Assembly (NCBI GenBank): GCA_031270605.1
Contig: JAISXG010000046.1
Coordinates: 1-35,091, forward strand
Direction: 5' to 3'
Source: Oscillospiraceae bacterium
GTDB lineage: Bacteria; Bacillota; Clostridia; Oscillospirales; Acutalibacteraceae
DNA: 35,091 bases
The notes beneath the pieces were generated by a model. That model worked only from the letters and a program-made list of their open reading frames with translations. It was not told the origin of the DNA and ran no database searches. Below, piece after piece: positions 22,579-31,827 of the stretch (the stretch's first letter is position 1; each line of letters starts with the position of its first letter). Both the position numbers and the translations under genes were made by a program.

Positions 22579-24900
22579 ATGAATGCTTTGTTTTTGAAAA
22601 TATTGAACATGAGCATCACCGCAAGCTATGTGATTCTGGCACTGTTTGCCGTTCGGCTGCTGCTCAAAAAATTTCCCCGGCTCTATTACTATTTTCTTTG
22701 GCCCGCCGCACTGTTTCGCCTTGTGTGCCCCGTGTCTTTGTCTGCAATTTTCAGCCTGTTTCAAATGAGACCTTTTGATATGAGCGCCGCCCAAAGCGGC
22801 GGCGGCGCAAAGTTAGATTATATCCCCGAAAACATCGGCCTGATGCCCACCCCGCACGTGAGCGTGGGTATTCCCGCGATGAACACGGTAATTACCGAAA
22901 GCCTGCCCGCCGCAACTCAAACCGCAAGCACAAACCCCTTGCAGGTGTAGATCACTGTCGCAACAGCGCTCTGGTGCGCCGGCATGCTTGCGTTGTTCGC
23001 CTATAATCTTATAACCTACATCCGCCTCAAGCGCCGCATGGCGACCGCCGTGCGATTTGAGGGCAACGTGTTTGAGGCGGAAGGTATCGGCTCACCCTTC
23101 ATCCTTGGATTCTTCAGGCCGCGCATTTATCTTCCCTTTGGCCTGAGCGGGCGGGAGCGCGGCTATGTGCTGAGCCACGAGCGGTATCACCTTAAGAAAA
23201 AAGACTATTGGGTCAAGCTTTTGGGAATGTGCGTGCTCGTGCCGCACTGGTTCAACCCCCTTGTTTGGGTCGCCTTTTCGCTCATGTGCAAAGACATGGA
23301 GATGCGCTGTGACGAGCAGGTGCTTTCATCCGCATGCGAATGCGCCGCAAAAGATTACAGCCGTTCGCTGCTCGCATTTGCGACTCCCGGGCGGCCCGCG
23401 GCAGCCCCCCTTGCTTTTGGCGAAACGGGGGTGCGCTCACGCATCAAACATGTCTTGCGCTTTCGCGAGGCTCCCCGCCGGGCGCGGATAGCCGCCGCAT
23501 TGCTCTGCGTTGCCGCATTGGCCGCCTGCGCCGCAAACCCGCCACAGGAAAACGACGCCATCCGCGCTCTTTATGGTGACTATGTGTTTGACAGCGCAGT
23601 CTATTCCAATCCGGCGAGCTCCTCAAGCGCTCCTTACGGTGAAGCTTTTAAGCTCACGGGCACTTCATTGGTTGTGAAAGCGCCAGAGAAGCCCCGGAAA
23701 AAATACTCCTTGAACTATCAAAAAGTGGCGATTGACAAACAAGACTTTGAGAAAGGGTTAACAACGTTTTCTCTGAGAGAAAGGCCCTTGCTTGACGGCT
23801 ATCAAGAATGCTATCAGTTGGCCGAGTCACCCGATTCCGCTTACCGGCTTTATCAAATGGACGGCGAGCTGTGGCTCGAGGAACGCGGTTGGCGGATTTT
23901 CAGAATCACCAAAGCCGACGGCACAAACATCACTAGCCCAACTGGAGAGTATGTATTTGAACGTGCCGTTATGATGTCGCCCTTAAGCTCTTTCTTTCCC
24001 ACACGTAATTACAGGGAATATTATGACTTCTCAAAACACACAATGACAATCACCGGAGCAGACGGTATCTGTTCTGTTGTTGCCATGCAGTATCAAAAAG
24101 AGCCCCTTTTGCAGCAGCCGTTTGATGAAGAGGTGCAGGAAACACTGGCTTCTTTGGCCGCGGACTACAACGAGTGTTATCAACTGGCAACCTCCACTGA
24201 CGGCGCAGGCTACCGTCTTTGCCAAATGGACGATGAATTGTGGCTTGTGAAAATAAACCCGCACAATAACGGCGACGCGGCACCGCAGCACTATATTTGG
24301 AGCATCTACAGCATCATAAAAGCCGATGGCGCGGGCATAAAAATTTCTGTTTCAGGCACACGGGATGGCACAGACGCATTTTTAGCTTTACAGGGGGGCT
24401 ATGTGTCAGAATATGAAGGGGAAACCTGCTATAACATCACTTCGGAACACATCAAACAAAAATCAAGGTATCAGATTTTTAAATATGACAAGTCCTTCGC
24501 GTCTTTTTTGCTGTATGAGGACAGCGTCTATCCTCTTGGCGTATGGTTCGGCGGGCTTGGGGTCACCAGCATGGACGCGGATGACATAAACGGCGACGGC
24601 CTGCCCGAGCTGTATTTCACCTATTCCTGGGGGTCCGGCGTGAACCGCTCCCACGCGGCATATTTCGACCCCGTTGCAAAACAGGTTGTGGAGCTTGATT
24701 ATGTGCGCAATAACGGGGATATGCTTTTTGCAACAGATCAAAGCGGTCTTCTTTCCTTGTTTTCTGCAAAGTCGGCACCATCAGACGGCTTTGCGGATTT
24801 TGCGCTTGAAAGCACCGGACGGCTTGCAACCGTCGGCTTTGAAAATGGCCAAATTTCTTTGCACCCTGTTTCTCAAGGGCTGACAAACTTGTTGGATTAA
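22579..24900 (+). pseudogene. BlaR1/MecR1-like M56 protease split by one TAG
   Basis: A 774-codon frame broken only by TAG at 22948-22950 (codon 124). Before it: two membrane helices. After it, in the same frame: ITVATALWCAGMLALFAYNL (third helix), GSPFILGFFRPRIYLP, the zinc site HERYH at codons 200-204, then a fourth helix ending LAACAAN near codon 317. The TAG sits where MecR1-like proteins often have Trp (LQV-stop-ITVATAL), so TGG to TAG is likely. The outer part lacks a penicillin-binding domain; it has two repeats (ECYQLAESPDSAYRLYQMDG and ECYQLATSTDGAGYRLCQMD) and a segment with DADDINGDGLPELYF, a calcium-loop-like motif. The downstream half could start at ATG 22984 but without ribosome site. 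Either a recent pseudogene, a suppressed stop, or a sequencing error. Confidence 0.82.
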
Positions 24901-24907
24901 AAAAAGA

Positions 24908-24946
24908 ACAATGCTTGCGGGCAAAAGCGCCTGCAAGCATTGTTTT
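24908..24946. terminator. Bidirectional terminator
   Basis: ACAATGCTTGC (24908-24918) and GCAAGCATTGT (24933-24943) form an 11-bp perfect stem with A-run before and TTTT after, between the converging BlaR-like and rubrerythrin genes. Confidence 0.85.
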
Positions 24947-24987
24947 GTGGGGCAAGCCCCCTCATTTCAAATGAAAAGTGTTCACGA

Positions 24988-25527
24988 TCAATAGTTGGAA
25001 GCCTTCACTTCAAAATAGGCCTGCGGGTGTGCGCAGGTGGGGCAAACGGTGGGCGCGGCCTTGCCCACGTGAATGTGGCCGCAGTTGCGGCAGACCCAGA
25101 CAACCTCTTCGGTTTTTTCAAACACGATGCCGGCTTCAAGGTTTGCAAGCAGCTTCTGATATCTCTCTTCGTGCTCTTTTTCAATGCCGGCCACCATGTG
25201 GAACAGCGCGGCGATTCTCGTGAAGCCCTCTTCTTTCGCGACCTCTTCGAATTCTTTATACATTTCTGTCCACTCATAGTTTTCACCCGCGGCCGCATCC
25301 TTGAGGTTTTCCGCCGTGCCGGGGACCTTGCCGCCGTGCAGCTCTTTGAACCAGAGCTTCGCGTGCTCTTTTTCGTTGTCGGATGTTTCGTTAAAAATGG
25401 CAGCGAACTGCTCAAAACCTTCTTTTTTTGCCTGTGACGCATAATACTGATATTTCACCCTTGCCTGCGATTCGCCCGCATAGGCCGCCATCAGGTTGGC
25501 TTCTGTTTTGCTTCCTTTGAATTCCAT
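24988..25527 (-). CDS. rbr: Rubrerythrin
   Basis: 179 residues. N-terminal four-helix diiron domain with the EXXH-type ligands ([36 protein letters not shown]) and a C-terminal rubredoxin domain with two CxxC knuckles (VCRNCGH and VCPTCAHP). It reduces hydrogen peroxide in anaerobes using electrons from NADH through rubredoxin-type carriers. Start at 25527 set by a perfect GGAGGA; the longer reading has no such site. Monocistronic with its own promoter at 25681-25709. No PerR-type palindrome was found near it. Confidence 0.96.
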   Translation of the reverse strand: MEFKGSKTEANLMAAYAGESQARVKYQYYASQAKKEGFEQFAAIFNETSDNEKEHAKLWFKELHGGKVPGTAENLKDAAAGENYEWTEMYKEFEEVAKEEGFTRIAALFHMVAGIEKEHEERYQKLLANLEAGIVFEKTEEVVWVCRNCGHIHVGKAAPTVCPTCAHPQAYFEVKASNY

Positions 25528-25680
25528 GTCAATTCCTCCTTTTTTCGTTTCTTTGCCCGAAAGCAAATAACTGTCATAGGGCACAAAGCGCCTTGCGTCC
25601 TCTTTTCACCGGCACGCTGAAAATGCGATAAACAACGCGCCGCAAAAAAACGCTTAACGATATTTTGAGACCTATTTGCA

Positions 25681-25709
25681 TTATTATACCAAATTTTTCA
25701 AGAATAATC
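25681..25709 (-). promoter_or_regulatory. Promoter TTGATT-17-TATAAT of rubrerythrin gene
   Basis: Minus-strand -35 at 25709-25704 and consensus -10 at 25686-25681, 17-bp spacing. The spacer is one arm of the palindrome at 25689-25738. The leader would be about 150 bases. Confidence 0.68.
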
Positions 25710-25738
25710 AAGAGAACAGCGGCCTGTTCTTGAAAAAT
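25689..25738. other. Large palindrome between amidohydrolase and rubrerythrin genes
   Basis: AAATTTTTCAAGAA (25689-25702) and TTCTTGAAAAATTT (25725-25738) are perfect 14-bp arms, with GAACAG-CGGC-CTGTTC nested between. On the minus strand it follows the amidohydrolase stop, so it can act as its terminator, while its left arm lies in the spacer of the rbr promoter. Confidence 0.6.
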
Positions 25739-25746
25739 TTTTCTGT

Positions 25747-26568
25747 TTACACATCAAACAGCGCCCGCTCCAGATTCTTGCCCAAAATGCCTTCTTTTGC
25801 TTCTTCGGGAATGTCCAGCCCCAAAATACGTTCAATCGCACCCCTTGTTCGCCCGGCATCATTATAGGGAAAATCGAGGCCGAAAATGCTGCGCTCATTG
25901 CCCGTGATCGAAATCACGGCGCGCAGCCCGTCGTCAGAGATCGTCCAGTCCTGCGGCAGGCCGCCGTCTTTATAATGAATGGTCGTCCAGCCCGCGAAGG
26001 TGGTGTTGAAGGGCGCGTTGCGCTTGGTGTTCGCCATGACGGCAAGCGCCTCTTTAAAAAAGCAGTAGCCGCCGATATGTTCCATGCTGAACCGCAAAAA
26101 CCGGTGGTGCCACGCAACCTCGTCAAACAGCAGCAGGTTATAGTCAGATATGCGGTGCCAGTGAATACCCGTGTGGAACGAAAGAAACAGCCCCAACTCC
26201 TCGGCTGCGGCATAGACCTCCCGTGCCTCGGGGCTCATAATGTTGATTTCCTGCGCGGCGGGGTGGATCTTGATGCCTTTAAAACCGAGGGAGTGGATGT
26301 GCCGCACCTGTTCGCCCACGCCGCCCTCGTCAAAATTGACCGTGCCGAAGCCCACAAGACTGTCGTCGTTTTCAATCTGCCGGGCAAGCCAGTCGTTCTC
26401 CTTGCCGGGCAGGCCTGACTTTTTATATTGGTTCTCAAACGGGGCAAAACAGACCGCGCGGTCAATGCCGCACTCTTTCATATATTCCTTCAACGCGGGA
26501 ATCGACCCCGCCGGCCGCACCTCCTCGGGAAAAACATGGGCGTGGTTCGCGAAAATTTTATAGCTCAT
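25747..26568 (-). CDS. Amidohydrolase-family (Amidohydro_2) protein
   Basis: 273 residues of the metal-dependent hydrolase TIM-barrel type. HAH in FANHAHVFPEE marks the first metal ligands, GFKGIKIHP and LSFHTGIHW provide the next histidines, and FGLDFPYND the catalytic aspartate. Family members act as decarboxylases or hydrolases on small carboxylates or lactones; the substrate is unknown. Starts at 26568 with AGAAAGGAAC upstream, and ends close to the rbr promoter. No neighbour suggests a pathway. Confidence 0.8.
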   Translation of the reverse strand: MSYKIFANHAHVFPEEVRPAGSIPALKEYMKECGIDRAVCFAPFENQYKKSGLPGKENDWLARQIENDDSLVGFGTVNFDEGGVGEQVRHIHSLGFKGIKIHPAAQEINIMSPEAREVYAAAEELGLFLSFHTGIHWHRISDYNLLLFDEVAWHHRFLRFSMEHIGGYCFFKEALAVMANTKRNAPFNTTFAGWTTIHYKDGGLPQDWTISDDGLRAVISITGNERSIFGLDFPYNDAGRTRGAIERILGLDIPEEAKEGILGKNLERALFDV

Positions 26569-26606
26569 GTCTGTGTTCCTTTCTGCTTTTTATTATAACA
26601 GAAAAC

Positions 26607-26625
26607 GCCGCCTGTGTCAGGCGGC
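26607..26625 (-). terminator. Terminator of yebC
   Basis: GCCGCCTG-TGT-CAGGCGGC, an 8-bp GC-rich stem with three-base loop, followed on the minus strand by GTTTTCTGTTAT. Confidence 0.65.
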
Positions 26626-26664
26626 AATCTTCATTCGCCGCGCACCTTTTGCCGCCGCGCGGGT

Positions 26665-27402
26665 TTATTCATAGTCGTTTTCGTTTTCCCAATTGTGCCA
26701 CACGGCCTGCACGTCGTCATTGTCCTCAAACATCTCAAGCATTTTGCCCATGTTTTTGATGTCGTCCGGGCCTGTGAGCGTCACATAGGTCGAGGGCACG
26801 TATTCCGGCTCGGCGGAAACAAGGGTATACCCCGCAGATGCCAGCGCCTCGCTCACCGCGCCGACCTCGTGCACACCCGTGCGGATGTCAAACACGCCGT
26901 CCTCCGTGAGCACATCCTCCGCGCCCGCCTCCAGCGCGGCTTCAATGAGCTTTTCTTCGTCCACGCCGTCCATTTCGATCAAAATCACGCCCTGGCGCGA
27001 AAACTGGAACATCACGCTGCCGGACTGGCCCATGTTGCCGCCGTATTTGTCAAAATAATGGCGCATTTCGCCCGCGGTGCGGTTGCGGTTGTCTGTGAGC
27101 GTTTCCACCACGACGGCAATGCCCGACGGGCCGTAGCCCTCATAGACGATCTCTTCATAAGTGTTCGCGCCGCCCTCGCCCGAGGCCTTTTTGATAATTC
27201 TGTCAATATTGTCATTCGGCACATTGTTTGCTTTCGCCTTGGCGATCACGTCACGCAGCTTGGAGTTCGCCGCAGGGTCGGCACCCCCTTCGCGCACGGC
27301 GACGGCAATCTCGCGGCCGATTTTGGTGAAAATTTTGGCACGCTGACTGTCCGTTTTCTCTTTCTTTCGTTTAATGGTGCTCCATTTTGAATGCCCCGAC
27401 AT
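26665..27402 (-). CDS. yebC: YebC/PmpR-family protein
   Basis: 245 residues, whole family length. It starts MSGHSKWSTIKRKKEKTD, the family hallmark, and contains GGADPAANSKLRDVIAKAK, YEGYGPSGIAVVVE, and NRNRTAGEMRHYF. Members were described as DNA-binding regulators, and more recently as ribosome-associated factors that help translate proline-rich stretches (like mitochondrial TACO1). Start at 27402 set by GAAAGGAAG; upstream residues in the longer frame are not conserved in type. It is often found beside ruvC, but not here. Confidence 0.96.
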   Translation of the reverse strand: MSGHSKWSTIKRKKEKTDSQRAKIFTKIGREIAVAVREGGADPAANSKLRDVIAKAKANNVPNDNIDRIIKKASGEGGANTYEEIVYEGYGPSGIAVVVETLTDNRNRTAGEMRHYFDKYGGNMGQSGSVMFQFSRQGVILIEMDGVDEEKLIEAALEAGAEDVLTEDGVFDIRTGVHEVGAVSEALASAGYTLVSAEPEYVPSTYVTLTGPDDIKNMGKMLEMFEDNDDVQAVWHNWENENDYE

Positions 27403-27535
27403 ACACGACTTCCTTTCGATAGCTCTTTTATCCTGATATTTTAACACTCAAAAGCGAACTCGTCAATATTTTCGCCGGTTTTTCTATATTTTTGCCCGAA
27501 GGAATTACAAAACAGTTACATTTTTTTACCACTTA

Positions 27536-27564
27536 TTGACCTTTTTGTTTTTGTGCAATACTAT
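27536..27564 (+). promoter_or_regulatory. Promoter TTGACC-17-TACTAT of the solute-binding protein gene
   Basis: -35 at 27536-27541, -10 at 27559-27564, exact spacing; leader of about 110 bases. Upstream of it, 27403-27535 is AT-rich with no recognisable feature. Confidence 0.68.
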
Positions 27565-27680
27565 TAGAGTATGTCCGAAGCCGGCGGCGAAAAAATCCAC
27601 TAAAATTTGGCTGTATTGCGAGTTTGCAAACACGCTCCAGGGCTGTTGATACTAAAACATAAAAAATATCGGAGGGTCTC

Positions 27681-29285
27681 ATGAAAAAAAGCCTGATTGC
27701 CTGCGCCTGCCTGCTGCTCTCGTTTGCGCTTTTGCTCACTTCCTGCAAAAAAGACGACAGCCCGAGTGCGCTGAACGCAAAAGACGCGCTCAACGTCTAC
27801 CTCGGCCCCGCCCCAAGCACGCTTGACCCCGCCTATGCCGCCCCCACGGCGGACGGCAGCCTGACGCTGCATTTGTTTGAGGGGCTTTATACCATGGGTG
27901 AGGACGGTTCGCCTGTTCCGGCGCTGGCCGCGTCAGAAACGGTGGACGACAGCGGGCTTGTTTTCACCTTCACGCTGCGCGACGGCTTGAAATGGAGCAA
28001 CGGCGAACCTTTGAGCGCGCAGGATTTTGTGTATGCATGGAACCGCGCGGCCGCCGTCCCCGGCAGCCGCGGCCGGTCAGACCTTTTCGCGGTGATCGCC
28101 CGGGATGATGAGGGTGTGTTGCAGCTGTCCGCACCCAACGAAAAAACCCTGATTGTTACGCTGAAGGAATACACGCCTTATTTCAAACAGCTGCTGACCC
28201 TGCCGCCTTTTTGCCCCGTTTATGAAAAGATGGTGCAATATGACGCGGAGCACTGGTCGCTCAACGCGGACGCCTGTGTGGGCAACGGCGCGTACAAGCT
28301 GAGCGAGGTGCTTGAGGATTCGCACATCAGTGTCGTCAAAAATGAAAATTATTATGCGGCGGACAACGTGAAAATCAAGCAGATCAATTTTGTGACGATG
28401 ACGGAAAACACGGCTTATGAAGAATTTTTGGGCGGAGGGCTGCTGTTTGCCGACATTGTCCCCAACACAAAAATCGCCGAGGCGTCCAAGCGGGAGGACT
28501 ATTATAACAAAGCCTCTTACGGCACCTACTACCTGTTGTTCAATCCCGACACGGATCCGTTCAAAAAAGCCGAGGTGCGCGAGGCGCTGATGCTCGCCAT
28601 TGACCGCAGTTATATCGCCGGCGAAATCTGCAAGGGCACGACCCGTCCGGCGGGCGCGCTGGTGCCGTCCGGCGTGATGAAAACAGACACCGCAGGCGAC
28701 TACAGAAGCCGTCACGGCGAGTTTTTTGACCCTGTGAACCATGAAGAAAATCTTGCAAGGGCGAAAAGCCTGCTCAAAAAGGCGGGGTATTCCGAAGACG
28801 GCAAGGCCTTTCCCATCATTACCTATCAATACAACAGCGGTGCGGAGCACACGCTGATCGCAAAGGCCGTTCAGCACATGTGGGCGGAAATCGGCGTGAC
28901 GCTGCGCCTTGAAGAGGCCGACTGGAATGCGGCCATGCAAAACGCAAAAAACGGGGATTTTCAGATTTTGCGCACGGGCTGGATGAGCGACTGGAACGAA
29001 CCCGGCGCGATTCTCAGCACCTTCCAAACGGGCAACCCGCAAAACGTCACAGGGTTTTCGAGCAAGAATTTTGACCGCTTTCTGGGAGACGCCGCGGCGG
29101 AAACCGCCCCCGAAAAACGCGCCGAATCGTTTTATGACGCCGAAGCCGAGCTGATGAAGCAGTGGATCGTCTGCCCGATTTTCTATTATTCCGATATTTA
29201 CATGCAAAGCGAGCGGCTGACAGGCGTGAAAACAACGCCGCTTGAATATAAAAGCTTTGTAAATGCCGAAATCAAAACCAAGTGA
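27681..29285 (+). CDS. Peptide-type ABC transporter substrate-binding lipoprotein (OppA family)
   Basis: 534 residues. Lipoprotein signal with lipobox LLTSC (Cys22), then the SBP_bac_5 fold: NVYLGPAPSTLDPAYA, HLFEGLYTMGEDG, FTFTLRDGLKWSNGEPLSAQ (20 residues), VYAWNRAA, GNGAYKL and the C-terminal GWMSDWNEPG. This pattern is that of oligopeptide binders (OppA), which deliver peptides to OppBCDF. No permease or ATPase is adjacent, so this is an orphan binder that must share a transporter or act in sensing. Start behind ATCGGAGGG. No strong terminator follows; a repeat element lies 47 bases downstream. Confidence 0.9.
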   Translation: MKKSLIACACLLLSFALLLTSCKKDDSPSALNAKDALNVYLGPAPSTLDPAYAAPTADGSLTLHLFEGLYTMGEDGSPVPALAASETVDDSGLVFTFTLRDGLKWSNGEPLSAQDFVYAWNRAAAVPGSRGRSDLFAVIARDDEGVLQLSAPNEKTLIVTLKEYTPYFKQLLTLPPFCPVYEKMVQYDAEHWSLNADACVGNGAYKLSEVLEDSHISVVKNENYYAADNVKIKQINFVTMTENTAYEEFLGGGLLFADIVPNTKIAEASKREDYYNKASYGTYYLLFNPDTDPFKKAEVREALMLAIDRSYIAGEICKGTTRPAGALVPSGVMKTDTAGDYRSRHGEFFDPVNHEENLARAKSLLKKAGYSEDGKAFPIITYQYNSGAEHTLIAKAVQHMWAEIGVTLRLEEADWNAAMQNAKNGDFQILRTGWMSDWNEPGAILSTFQTGNPQNVTGFSSKNFDRFLGDAAAETAPEKRAESFYDAEAELMKQWIVCPIFYYSDIYMQSERLTGVKTTPLEYKSFVNAEIKTK

Positions 29286-29331
29286 TCTTCTTTTTTATTG
29301 CTCATCCTTTTACTGCGATTCACGAGTACTC

Positions 29332-29476
29332 TGTAAAATAGCAATTTGACGAAAAGTGAAAGATTTTTTCGCGAGACAAGGCAAAAAATCGCAGAAATAC
29401 TTGCCGTATTGCAAGATTTTTTAACGCAGGATTGCGGAAAAAGATTCGTCTTTTGGGTAAGTTATCATTTTACAAA
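29332..29476. repeat. MITE-like element with TGTAAAAT inverted ends
   Basis: TGTAAAATAGCAATTTGACG (29332) is imperfectly inverted at its end (AAGTTATCATTTTACA, to ~29476). Inside, AAAAAATC/GATTTTTT and the order ACAAGGC, TACTTGCCGTATTGCAAG, AACGCA, TTTTGGGT match the element at 11258-11418. It lies in the leader of the FAD-oxidase operon, and an ORF reading through it is not real. Confidence 0.6.
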
Positions 29477-29504
29477 CAAGGCCTATGCATTTTTGAGGGA
29501 AACT

Positions 29505-31016
29505 ATGGAGTTTATCAAGACAGACGAACGGCACACGCAATATTTGCGTGACGAATCCCGCATGGAGGGCCGCGCGGAGTGGATCGTGTTCCCAAAAAAC
29601 GCGCGGGAGCTTGCGGCCGCGCTGAAAACCGCCGCCGAACAGGGCTTGCGCGTGACCTTGCAGGGCTCTTTGACCGGCATCGCGGGCGGCGCGGTGCCGC
29701 GGGGCGGACTGATTGTGAATCTGTCGCAGATGCGGCAGGTCTTGCGGCTGCGCTATGACGGCGAAGCGCTTTTGGTGACGCTTGAAGCGGGCGTGACGCT
29801 CTCGCAGCTCGACCTTTTTTTGCGCTCGCCGCCGCCGGAGGCCTGGGACGACGATGTGAGTGCGGAACAAAAAAAGACCCTGCTGCGGCAACCGTTCTTT
29901 TTTGCCCCCGGCCCCACAGAAAAAGAGGCATCCTTCGGCGGGCTGTTTGCCTGCAACGCCGGAGGGCTGCATTCGCTTGCCTTCGGGCGAACGGGCGCGC
30001 AGACCGAAGCGCTTTGCTGGTTAACGCCGGGGGGCGGAATGTTTCGCCTGCACCGGGGTGACGCGGTGTTTGACAGGGCAGGGTGCAATCTGCCCGACGG
30101 CAAGCGCATACGCTGCAAAACAATTTTAAAAAACAGCCCGGTGCAGAGGATGATCCCTCACGAGGGCATGGACCTCATTGACTTTCTCGCGGGCAGCGAG
30201 GGGCTTTTGGGCGCCGCGGCGGAGCTGACGGTACGCATGCTGCCCGAGCCGCCGTTTTGCTGGGGAGTCCTTTATTTTTTTTGTGAAAAAGAAACAGAAG
30301 CCGCGTTTTTGCAACGTCTTTTTGAGTGGCATCAAGAGCATGCGGACGGCATGACCGCGAGTGAATATTACGACGGGAGCGTTCTGCGGCTGATCGAGGA
30401 AAACAAAGCAACCTTCTCTGCGGTAAAAGGCTTGCCGGCTTTTCCTGACAATGCGGGCAGCGCGCTGTATGTGGAGCTGGCCGGCGAGGACGAAGAAGCC
30501 CTGAATGAGCGGCTTTTTGCGCATCTGGAGCTGTTTCTTTCGTCCGGCGGGGCAGAGGAACACACATGGGCGGCCTGCGGCGCGCAGGAGATGGAAAAGT
30601 TCAGGGTGCTGCGCCACAGTGTGCCCGAGCTTGTGAATGTTGAAATTGACAAGAAGCGGCAGCATTTCTCTGCCCTCACAAAAACCGCCGGGGATTTTTC
30701 GGCCCCGCCCGCGCTGTTTTCAAAATATTTGAACCTTTATAAGCAGGGCATTGCAAAAACAGAGCTGCCGGCCTATCTCTTTGGGCATGTGTTTGAAAAT
30801 CATTTTCATATTAATTTTGTGCCTGAAAATAGCGGGCAAATGGCCGCCTGCAAGGATTTGCTAACCGAATGGGCCGCGCAGACCGTGTATGACGGCGGTT
30901 GCATCGCTGCCGAAAACGGTGTCGGAGAGCTCAAAAAAGATTGGACAGACGGCTTCTTGTCGCAAGAGCAAAAGGAGCATATTCAAGCCGTTATTACCGC
31001 GTTTAAAGAACTGTGA
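29505..31016 (+). CDS. FAD-linked oxidase, D-lactate/glycolate dehydrogenase type
   Basis: 503 residues. FAD-binding type 4 (PP-loop) domain: TLQGSLTGIAGGAVP at 51-65 and SFGGLFACNAGGLHSLAFG; C-terminal oxidase domain with the metal-binding GHVFENHFHINF and AENGVGELK near the end. The family oxidises D-lactate, glycolate and related 2-hydroxyacids. The two genes behind it encode EtfB and EtfA, the arrangement of the electron-confurcating lactate dehydrogenase of acetogens, in which NAD reduction from lactate is driven by reduced ferredoxin. Start at 29505 set by GAGGGAAACT. The ~100 residues between ~105 and ~135 and ~310-380 look longer than usual. Substrate is inferred. Confidence 0.83.
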   Translation: MEFIKTDERHTQYLRDESRMEGRAEWIVFPKNARELAAALKTAAEQGLRVTLQGSLTGIAGGAVPRGGLIVNLSQMRQVLRLRYDGEALLVTLEAGVTLSQLDLFLRSPPPEAWDDDVSAEQKKTLLRQPFFFAPGPTEKEASFGGLFACNAGGLHSLAFGRTGAQTEALCWLTPGGGMFRLHRGDAVFDRAGCNLPDGKRIRCKTILKNSPVQRMIPHEGMDLIDFLAGSEGLLGAAAELTVRMLPEPPFCWGVLYFFCEKETEAAFLQRLFEWHQEHADGMTASEYYDGSVLRLIEENKATFSAVKGLPAFPDNAGSALYVELAGEDEEALNERLFAHLELFLSSGGAEEHTWAACGAQEMEKFRVLRHSVPELVNVEIDKKRQHFSALTKTAGDFSAPPALFSKYLNLYKQGIAKTELPAYLFGHVFENHFHINFVPENSGQMAACKDLLTEWAAQTVYDGGCIAAENGVGELKKDWTDGFLSQEQKEHIQAVITAFKEL

Positions 31017-31023
31017 GGCTGCT

Positions 31024-31827
31024 ATGAAAATCGCCGTTTGCATCAAACAGGTGCCCGCCGGGGCAAAAAGCGTGATGGACCCTGAAAAGGGTCTTTTGGC
31101 GCGCATTGAAACAGACACCCGCCTGAACCCCTATGACGCGTTTGCCATTGAAGCCGCTTTGCAGATCGCAGAGAAAACGGGCGGCACGCTCACGGCGTTC
31201 ACCATGGGGCCGCCCTCGGCGGGGCAGGCGCTGCGCGAAGCCCTGGCGATGGGTGTGCAGGCAGGCGTTTTGCTCACAGACAGAGCGTTTGCGGGGGCGG
31301 ACGTTGCCGCCACAAGCCACACGCTTGGGTGTGCCATAAAAAAAGCGGGCGGCTTCGATCTTATTGTTTGCGGTCAGCAAACAACGGACGGCGACACCGC
31401 GCAGGTGCCCTTCGCCCTCGGCGCGTGCTTGGGCGTTTGCGCCCTTGGCTGGGTCACGGAAATTTCAGAGGTCTCTGAAAAAGAAATTTTCCTCACGCAG
31501 GAACTTTCGGGCGGCTCGCAGACCGTGCGCGCGGCGCTGCCTGCCTGCATTGCCGTGGGCAAGGGCTTTCTCACGCCCCGCCTGCCCTCCCTCGCCGGGC
31601 GGCTTGCCGCCAAAAAAAAGCCCCTTACGATGTGGGGGCTTGCGGATATGGCAGATCAAAACCCTGAGCATTACGGTCTGCATGCATCCCCGACAAGGGT
31701 GAGGCGTATCTATGCCGCAAAAGCAGAGCAAAAAGCCTCGCCCATTCGAGAGCCGTCGTCTGCCGTGGCGCAACGTCTGCGCTCCGCCGCAAAACAGGCG
31801 CGGGAGGAGGGGCGGCATGACGAATAA
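31024..31827 (+). CDS. etfB: Electron transfer flavoprotein beta subunit
   Basis: 267 residues. MKIAVCIKQVPAG at the start, NPYDAFAIEAALQIAE, then FDLIVCGQQTTDGDTAQVPF and LPACIAVGKGFLTPRLPS, the EtfB signature areas. Many EtfB proteins read DGDTAQVGP here; the GP is changed to PF. Seven bases after the oxidase gene and overlapping etfA by 11 bases, so one operon. EtfB binds AMP in simple Etf, or a second FAD and NAD(H) in bifurcating Etf; the oxidase partner suggests the latter, which the sequence alone does not prove. Confidence 0.92.
   Translation: MKIAVCIKQVPAGAKSVMDPEKGLLARIETDTRLNPYDAFAIEAALQIAEKTGGTLTAFTMGPPSAGQALREALAMGVQAGVLLTDRAFAGADVAATSHTLGCAIKKAGGFDLIVCGQQTTDGDTAQVPFALGACLGVCALGWVTEISEVSEKEIFLTQELSGGSQTVRAALPACIAVGKGFLTPRLPSLAGRLAAKKKPLTMWGLADMADQNPEHYGLHASPTRVRRIYAAKAEQKASPIREPSSAVAQRLRSAAKQAREEGRHDE

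Noticed and set aside
26614-27390. 258-residue frame opposite yebC
   Set aside because: Antisense of a universally conserved gene, begins inside the terminator area without a ribosome site.
28077-29207. 376-residue open frame opposite the OppA-like gene
   Set aside because: Shadow frame with low-plausibility composition; the sense gene has a signal peptide and family motifs.
29346-29504. N-terminal extension of the FAD-linked oxidase
   Set aside because: This stretch lies in the repeat element and has no ribosome site; GAGGGA before 29505 and domain length support the shorter protein.
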